Origin: Salinicola lusitanus
GTDB lineage: Bacteria; Pseudomonadota; Gammaproteobacteria; Pseudomonadales; Halomonadaceae
DNA: 64,000 bases
Reading direction: 5' to 3'
NCBI RefSeq assembly: GCF_003206045.1
Contig: NZ_PZJM01000003.1
Location: 1-64,000, forward strand
The notes under the pieces were generated by a model. It searched no databases. It was not told where the DNA came from and was given only the letters and a program-made list of their open reading frames with translations. This document shows positions 60,602-64,000 of the stretch, in pieces. How positions within the stretch are numbered: position 1 is the first letter of the stretch; the number at the start of each line of letters is the position of its first letter. The position numbers and the translations under genes were made by a program.

Positions 60602-60640
60602 GCGTCACGCCCTCGGGTCTCCGTTCGCGGCACTGACGAA

Positions 60641-60676
60641 AAACGCCGCCCCGGCATCCAGCCCGGGGCGGCGTTT
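60641..60676. terminator. Terminator hairpin after ppa
   Basis: A perfect 14-base stem: AAACGCCGCCCCGG at 60641-60654 against CCGGGGCGGCGTTT at 60663-60676, with an 8-base loop, A-rich before and T-rich after. Confidence 0.9.
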
Positions 60677-60696
60677 GACGTTGTGGCGCAGGCTCT

Positions 60697-60872
60697 GAGG
60701 GAGTGTTTACAAAATGCCTGCGCTCGGCGATACGGCGTTGAAATCGGCCTCGTACGCGAGCCCGGTCAAAATGCTCATTTACCCCGTGTCAACTGGAACG
60801 CCAGCCCGGTCCTTTTTTCGACCGATTTCGCCTTCTCCTGCCTTCGCTCGTCGAATTTGTAAACACCCTCTG
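60697..60872. repeat. Candidate miniature inverted-repeat element
   Basis: About 175 bases bounded by inverted repeats: GTGTTTACAAA at 60703-60713 and its exact complement TTTGTAAACAC at 60856-60866, with partly matching GAGGG flanks outside. The interior has no gene. It lies between the ppa terminator and the end of the DUF2333 gene. The structure fits a MITE or a remnant of an insertion sequence; only one copy is in this window, so mobility is not shown. Confidence 0.5.
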
Positions 60873-60883
60873 GGACCCGGCGA

Positions 60884-61915
60884 TCAGAGCTGATTGCGGA
60901 TCTTCTCGACGAGCTGGGAAGCCCGCACCGTGTAGTTGGCCATCATCAGCGAGTGGTTGGCGAATAGTCCAAATCCGGAGCCATTGAGGATCACCGGGCT
61001 CCAGACGCGGGCCTGAGAGCTCTCCAGCTCCGCCACCAACTGGTCGAAATCGCCACCGACGCCGCTGCTCTCGATCACGTCGGCATAGTCGATCCTGGCG
61101 GCCTGCAGCAGTTGCGCCAGCGCCCAGGTGGTGCCGCGCGCCTCGAAGAACACGTTGTCGATGCGAAGCCAAGGCGTGCTGTCCGTCTGCTGGTCGCCAT
61201 TCGGCGACTGGCCGACGTTGGCGGCCAGGTGCTGGGTCTGGGTCTGCAGCCGCTGCTGGACCTGGCCCAGCCACTCCGCCAGCGCGGCGGAGTCGGGCGC
61301 TGCCGCCGGCTCGGTCGAGGCGGCCGCATCCTGGGTCGGGGCGCCCGGCCCGGCACTGTTTTCCAGTGCGGTGAAGGCTTCGCCCAGGTTGTTGCGCGCC
61401 GATTTCAGCAGGGTCTCGGACGCCGGCCAGCGCCAGCTGTCCAGATCGCCGCCAAGCGACTCGTTGGCCTGGTTCAACGGCGCACTGCCGACGCTCAACG
61501 CACCGCCCAGCATGGCGACCGCGTCGCGAACCTGCCGCGTGACGCCCTTCTCCCAGTTGGGCATGTTGTCGAGCCACAATCCCGGGGGCATGACGTCATT
61601 GCGCAGGTAGCCGCCAGGCTTGTGGAGCAGCGTATCGAGAATCGAGATATTGGTGGCCAACAAGGCTTCGCCAGGCGGCACCGGTTGCGCCTCTCCGCCG
61701 GTATCGACACTCTGGGGGAAGCCCCGCTGCATCTCGACCGCCTGTCTCGGGTCCGTGGGCGCGGGCGTCCAGCTCCACCAGATACCGAGCACGATACAGA
61801 CCAGCAGGTAGATGACGACCAGCGCCACCAGCGGCTTCCAGATCCAGCCGTACTGGGGCGTCTCGAGAACCTCGGTACGCGACAGTGGCGCCTTGTTCCT
61901 GCGAAATAGAGCCAT
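60884..61915 (-). CDS. DUF2333 family membrane protein
   Basis: 343 aa. Matches the DUF2333 family: a single N-terminal membrane segment (about residues 29-48, LVALVVIYLLVCIVLGIWW), then a periplasmic region with LLATNISILDTLLHKPGGYL and NDVMPPGLWLDNMPNWE. A Pro/Ala-rich linker lies near residues 188-210. Function is unknown in the family; proteins of this type occur widely in marine gammaproteobacteria. An AAGGA site precedes the ATG. It is divergent from dsbD. Confidence 0.85.
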   Translation of the reverse strand: MALFRRNKAPLSRTEVLETPQYGWIWKPLVALVVIYLLVCIVLGIWWSWTPAPTDPRQAVEMQRGFPQSVDTGGEAQPVPPGEALLATNISILDTLLHKPGGYLRNDVMPPGLWLDNMPNWEKGVTRQVRDAVAMLGGALSVGSAPLNQANESLGGDLDSWRWPASETLLKSARNNLGEAFTALENSAGPGAPTQDAAASTEPAAAPDSAALAEWLGQVQQRLQTQTQHLAANVGQSPNGDQQTDSTPWLRIDNVFFEARGTTWALAQLLQAARIDYADVIESSGVGGDFDQLVAELESSQARVWSPVILNGSGFGLFANHSLMMANYTVRASQLVEKIRNQL

Positions 61916-62203
61916 GGACGATCCTTGTCATTTCGGGAGGTTGGAAATCATGTCGAGAAAGGCCGCCTGCGGCAGCCAGGCCCGACCGGAAACGGGTTGG
62001 GAGACGATATGACTCTATCCTATCATGCTCCCCGTGACGCGCAGCCCGCCTTTCGCTGCATGCCGGGCCTAGCCCACCGACGCGATCGATGGCACTTTTC
62101 CGTCACCAAGCGATCGAAAGACGCGTCGTTTCACGCGGCTTTGTCACCACCGCCCAGATCGTCAGGGCCAAGCCTCATTCGTCGTCGGGATACCCATTAG
62201 AGC
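61916..62203. other. Intergenic region between DUF2333 gene and dsbD
   Basis: 288 bases between divergent genes. No convincing promoter pair, hairpin or small gene was found; both promoters should lie here. Confidence 0.4.
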
Positions 62204-64000
62204 ATGTCGCGTTTCTACCGGTTGGTTTTGCTGTTTTGCTGCTGTCTGTCAGCACCGCTGGGCGCCGCCCACGCCGATCTCCTCCAACGGGAGCGCCAGC
62301 CCCTGTTCGCCCAGGGCAACGCGCAGTTTCTGGCCGTCGACCAGGCGTTCCACGCTTACGCCTGGCATGACGATGAGCGCGTCTATGTCGGCATCCGCAA
62401 TGAACCCGGCCACTATCTCTATCGCCACCGCTTTGCGCTGGAGAGCCGCCAGCCCGGCGTGACGCTGGGCACGCTCGAGCTGCCGCCGGGAGAGTTCAAG
62501 CACGACCCGTATCTGGGCGACGTGCATGTCTTCCACGACCAGGTCGAGATCAGCGCACCGCTGTCGAAGGTCGAGGACGCCGCCGATACCGGAGGTTCGA
62601 TCCCCGTCATCCTCACCTTCCAGGGCTGCGCCGACGCCGGACTCTGCTACCCCCCCGAACACTGGACGCTGGAGGCCAAGGCCGGCCCACCGCCAGCGGC
62701 ATATACCGACGCGACCCGTGACGCCAAGTCGTCGCCGATCGAACAGGCCGCCGGCAATCCGTTCTCGGCATCCGGCGATGACGCCCCGCTGGCCAACCCG
62801 GCCAGCCCCCCCGATAGCATCCGGTCGACCCCGGCTCCGATGCCTGCCGCCGGCGACGCACCGACGCTCGCCCATGCCAGTGCCGACGGCCGGTTCCGGT
62901 CACTGCTCGACGCGGGCATCGGCCTGGGTGCGCTGGGTCTCTTCTTCCTCGCCGGGCTGGGGCTGACCTTCACCCCCTGCGTGCTACCCATGCTGCCGAT
63001 CCTGACCGCCATCATCGTGGGCCAGAACGCCCGACGCGGGCGCGCACTGGCACTGTCGGCGAGCTACGTTGCCGGCATGGCCGTGACCTTCACCCTGCTC
63101 GGCACCCTGATGGGCATGTTCGGCGCCTCGCTCAATCTGCAGGCCCGGCTTCAGTCGGGCTGGGTCCTGACCCCTTTCGCGTTGCTGTTCGCGCTGTTCG
63201 CGATCGCGATGTTCGGCGCTTTCGACCTGCGCCTGCCCAGTGCGGTCGGCCAGCGGATCGACGCTTGGCAGAACCGGCTCCAGCGCAGCGGCCCGGCGGG
63301 ACTGGCAGCGGCCGGCGCCCTATCGGTACTGGTAGTGTCGCCGTGCGTTTCCGCGCCCTTGGCCGGCGCGCTGGTCTTCATCTCCACCACCGGCGAAACG
63401 CTGGGCGGCGCGTTGGCGCTGCTGGCACTGGCGCTGGGGATGGGCGTGCCGCTGATTCTGGTCGGCACCTTTGGTGGACAGTGGTTGCCGCGTACCGGCG
63501 CCTGGATGCAGGGCGTCAAGGCCGTGTTCGGCGTGATGCTGCTCGGCGTCGCCATCTGGCTGATCGAACGCTTGCTGCCGGGCCCTGTCGGCCTGCTGCT
63601 GTGGGGCGCGTTGACGCTGGGATGCGCGCTGGCACTCGGCGCTCTGGACACGCGGACCACTGCCGGCTGGCCACGGGCACGCCAGGCGGCGGGCTGGGCG
63701 CTGCTGGTGTGGGGCACGGCGATGATATGGGGCGCGGCCCAGGGCGGCGGAGACCCGTTGCGGCCCCTGGCCGGAACGGATGCCGAGGCGGCTGCCGACG
63801 TGACGCGCCCCGCCTTCCAGACCGTCGACGATCTCGATCAGCTCAATGCGGCGCTGGCCTCGGCCCGCGCCGCGGGGCGGCCGGTCATGGTCGACGTCAG
63901 CGCCGACTGGTGCATCTCGTGCAAGGTGATGGAGCAGCGGGTATTCCCCGCGCCAGCGGTGGCCGAACGCCTGGCCGACTTCACCCTGCTCCGCGCCGAT
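62204..64000 (+). CDS. dsbD: Thiol:disulfide interchange protein DsbD, 3-prime end cut by window
   Basis: Partial: 599 codons from the ATG at 62204, running off the end. Signal peptide about residues 1-23. All six redox Cys of DsbD are present: N-terminal domain Cys142 and Cys148 (FQGCADAGLCYPP), membrane domain Cys259 (TFTPCVLP) and Cys381 (VVSPCVSAP), and the thioredoxin-like domain WCISCK at Cys570 and Cys573. About eight membrane segments lie between residues 238 and 490. DsbD carries electrons from cytosolic thioredoxin to periplasmic DsbC and cytochrome c maturation. A Pro/Ala/Ser-rich linker of about 70 residues (160-230) joins the first two domains. Confidence 0.94.
   Translation, partial: MSRFYRLVLLFCCCLSAPLGAAHADLLQRERQPLFAQGNAQFLAVDQAFHAYAWHDDERVYVGIRNEPGHYLYRHRFALESRQPGVTLGTLELPPGEFKHDPYLGDVHVFHDQVEISAPLSKVEDAADTGGSIPVILTFQGCADAGLCYPPEHWTLEAKAGPPPAAYTDATRDAKSSPIEQAAGNPFSASGDDAPLANPASPPDSIRSTPAPMPAAGDAPTLAHASADGRFRSLLDAGIGLGALGLFFLAGLGLTFTPCVLPMLPILTAIIVGQNARRGRALALSASYVAGMAVTFTLLGTLMGMFGASLNLQARLQSGWVLTPFALLFALFAIAMFGAFDLRLPSAVGQRIDAWQNRLQRSGPAGLAAAGALSVLVVSPCVSAPLAGALVFISTTGETLGGALALLALALGMGVPLILVGTFGGQWLPRTGAWMQGVKAVFGVMLLGVAIWLIERLLPGPVGLLLWGALTLGCALALGALDTRTTAGWPRARQAAGWALLVWGTAMIWGAAQGGGDPLRPLAGTDAEAAADVTRPAFQTVDDLDQLNAALASARAAGRPVMVDVSADWCISCKVMEQRVFPAPAVAERLADFTLLRAD

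Overview
The window is about 65 percent GC and densely coded. It looks like a chromosomal segment of a gammaproteobacterium of the Halomonadaceae type (Halomonas, Salinicola or Chromohalobacter relatives). The basis is the conserved run pmbA / darP / tldD-yhdP-rng-maf-mreDCB / gatCAB with protein sequences of that kind; the genus is not settled by what can be read here.

Bases 1-15,900 are housekeeping: the TldD/PmbA protease pair, ribosome assembly factor DarP, the large AsmA-like protein YhdP, RNase G, a Maf pyrophosphatase, the MreBCD rod-shape operon, and divergently the GatCAB amidotransferase operon, which ends in a clear terminator hairpin.

Bases 15,900-48,450 hold a complete type VI secretion system (T6SS). 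On the minus strand it starts with an effector module: a two-membrane-segment protein, a secreted Sel1-repeat protein, an effector of VasX/BTH_I2691 type with pore-former-like membrane segments, a DUF4123 adaptor and VgrG, with a divergent PAAR gene. Next come a thiolase-fold-like accessory protein, TssA, Hcp, a TssM-like protein fused to an OmpA peptidoglycan-binding domain, TagF, the full-length TssM, TssL, TssK and TssJ. A divergent plus-strand operon carries an NlpE-like lipoprotein, an unrecognised protein, then TssB, TssC, TssE, TssF, TssG and ClpV. All thirteen core Tss functions plus PAAR are present. Fha, PpkA and PppA are absent although TagF is present.

Bases 48,600-58,100 hold a nine-gene plus-strand set that I read as the itaconate catabolic operon. 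Its gene order is the one I recall for Pseudomonas aeruginosa PA0878-PA0886: itaconyl-CoA hydratase, acyl-CoA dehydrogenase, VOC protein, MmgE/PrpD protein, itaconate CoA-transferase, citramalyl-CoA lyase, and a DctPQM-type TRAP transporter. Imported itaconate would become acetyl-CoA and pyruvate.

The last 6 kb hold a PP2C-kinase fusion whose two catalytic halves both look degenerate, inorganic pyrophosphatase, a possible small mobile repeat, a DUF2333 membrane protein and the 5-prime part of dsbD, cut by the window edge.

The points most worth a second look are the OmpA-fused second TssM, the effector module with its drop in GC, the double pseudoenzyme, the thiolase-like T6SS protein, the NlpE-like and unrecognised genes inside the T6SS cluster, and the itaconate operon abutting it. 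No RNA gene or CRISPR array was recognised.
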